Assembly (NCBI GenBank): GCA_013289795.1
Contig: JABCZH010000009.1
Span: forward strand, 124,001-188,000
Length of the DNA: 64,000 nucleotides
Source: Acidobacteriota bacterium
GTDB taxonomy: Bacteria; Acidobacteriota; Terriglobia; Terriglobales; Acidobacteriaceae
Direction: 5' to 3'
The notes under the pieces are model-generated. The model saw only the letters and a program-made list of their open reading frames with translations, was not told the DNA's origin and did not search any database. Positions 63,812 to 64,000 of this stretch are shown here, piece after piece (the first letter of the stretch is position 1; every line of letters begins with the position of its first letter). The position numbers and the translations under genes were made by a program.

Positions 63812-64000
63812 AGCAGTGCCACGATTCGACGCGCGACGCCGACAAAGTGAGGGCGACGTTTGTTCATCTCATCATCGCTGAACGGTCCGAATTGCTCACT
63901 CCACACATTAGCTACAACGTCCGCAATCTGGTTCTCTGTCCAGGCCACGTTTTCGGTCTTCCGAAGGCCATCTATCCCGGATTCAATCAGGGCGACTTCT
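63808..64000 (-). CDS. hypothetical small protein, C-terminal part (5' end outside window)
   Basis: The minus-strand frame is open from the window edge to TGA at 63808 and ends ...FVGVARRIVALL. About 63 residues are visible (ENVAWTENQIADVVANVWSEQF and others), protein-like in composition. The stop overlaps the purU start by four bases (GTGA), so the two are coupled. Not recognised. Confidence 0.6.
   Translation of the reverse strand, partial: EVALIESGIDGLRKTENVAWTENQIADVVANVWSEQFGPFSDDEMNKRRPHFVGVARRIVALL

Noticed and set aside
1-64000. CRISPR array, prophage, or replication origin
   Set aside because: No regularly spaced repeats, phage structural genes or DnaA-box cluster were seen.

Overview
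The window is a 64 kb piece of a bacterial chromosome, almost certainly from an Acidobacteriota (Terriglobia / Koribacter-like) genome. The best pointers are the 819-residue permease of the acidobacterial duplicated orphan permease (ADOP) type at 60417, the GloVer-repeat protein at 53937, the YXWGXW-repeat surface protein at 4351, and the many PilZ, GAF and two-component proteins. Coding density is high, genes lie on both strands in short operons, and GTG and TTG starts are common. No rRNA, tRNA or CRISPR array was seen.

Region by region. 1-8.2 kb holds housekeeping genes: the 3' end of clpX, lon, a dCTP-deaminase-family protein, engB and a sugar-nucleotide epimerase, with an exported W/G-rich protein and a small membrane protein between them. 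7.5-25 kb is rich in signalling: two PilZ proteins, a GAF-TM-AMIN-amidase fusion, an OmpR-type two-component pair, an S9 peptidase, an orphan AmmeMemoRadiSam radical-SAM enzyme, a PilZ-GAF-TM-Sel1 protein, a zinc-ribbon-GAF protein, a UDP-sugar dehydrogenase, a lone Flp pilin and a NarL-type regulator/kinase pair. 25-31 kb has an orphan kinase, rlmN, an M16 peptidase and a TonB-like protein. 31.4-36 kb is an accessory-looking block with a small protein, a GMC oxidoreductase, an aldo/keto reductase and an FG-GAP protein.

36-42.5 kb (minus strand) is a tightly packed operon: TonB-dependent receptor, YfiR, a hybrid kinase with two receivers and Hpt, and a receiver-GGDEF diguanylate cyclase. It looks like a YfiBNR-type periplasmic input wired through a phosphorelay to c-di-GMP. 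Directly divergent from it, a PAS protein with a degenerate GGDEF domain overlaps the start of motA-motB. Together with three PilZ proteins this makes c-di-GMP signalling a theme of the window.

45-54 kb is metabolic: split proton-translocating transhydrogenase (pntAA-pntAB-pntB), an AcpA/phospholipase-C-type phosphoesterase, a Tat-exported multicopper oxidase and a malate synthase. 53.9-57.8 kb has a GloVer-repeat gene broken by one in-frame TGA and a two-gene metallopeptidase/ATP-grasp cassette. At 58077-60206 lies a complete IS1595-family transposon with 24-bp terminal inverted repeats and a 9-bp target duplication; besides its transposase it carries two passenger genes, one resembling SieB superinfection-exclusion proteins. 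The window ends with the ADOP permease, purU and the 3' end of a small gene overlapping purU.
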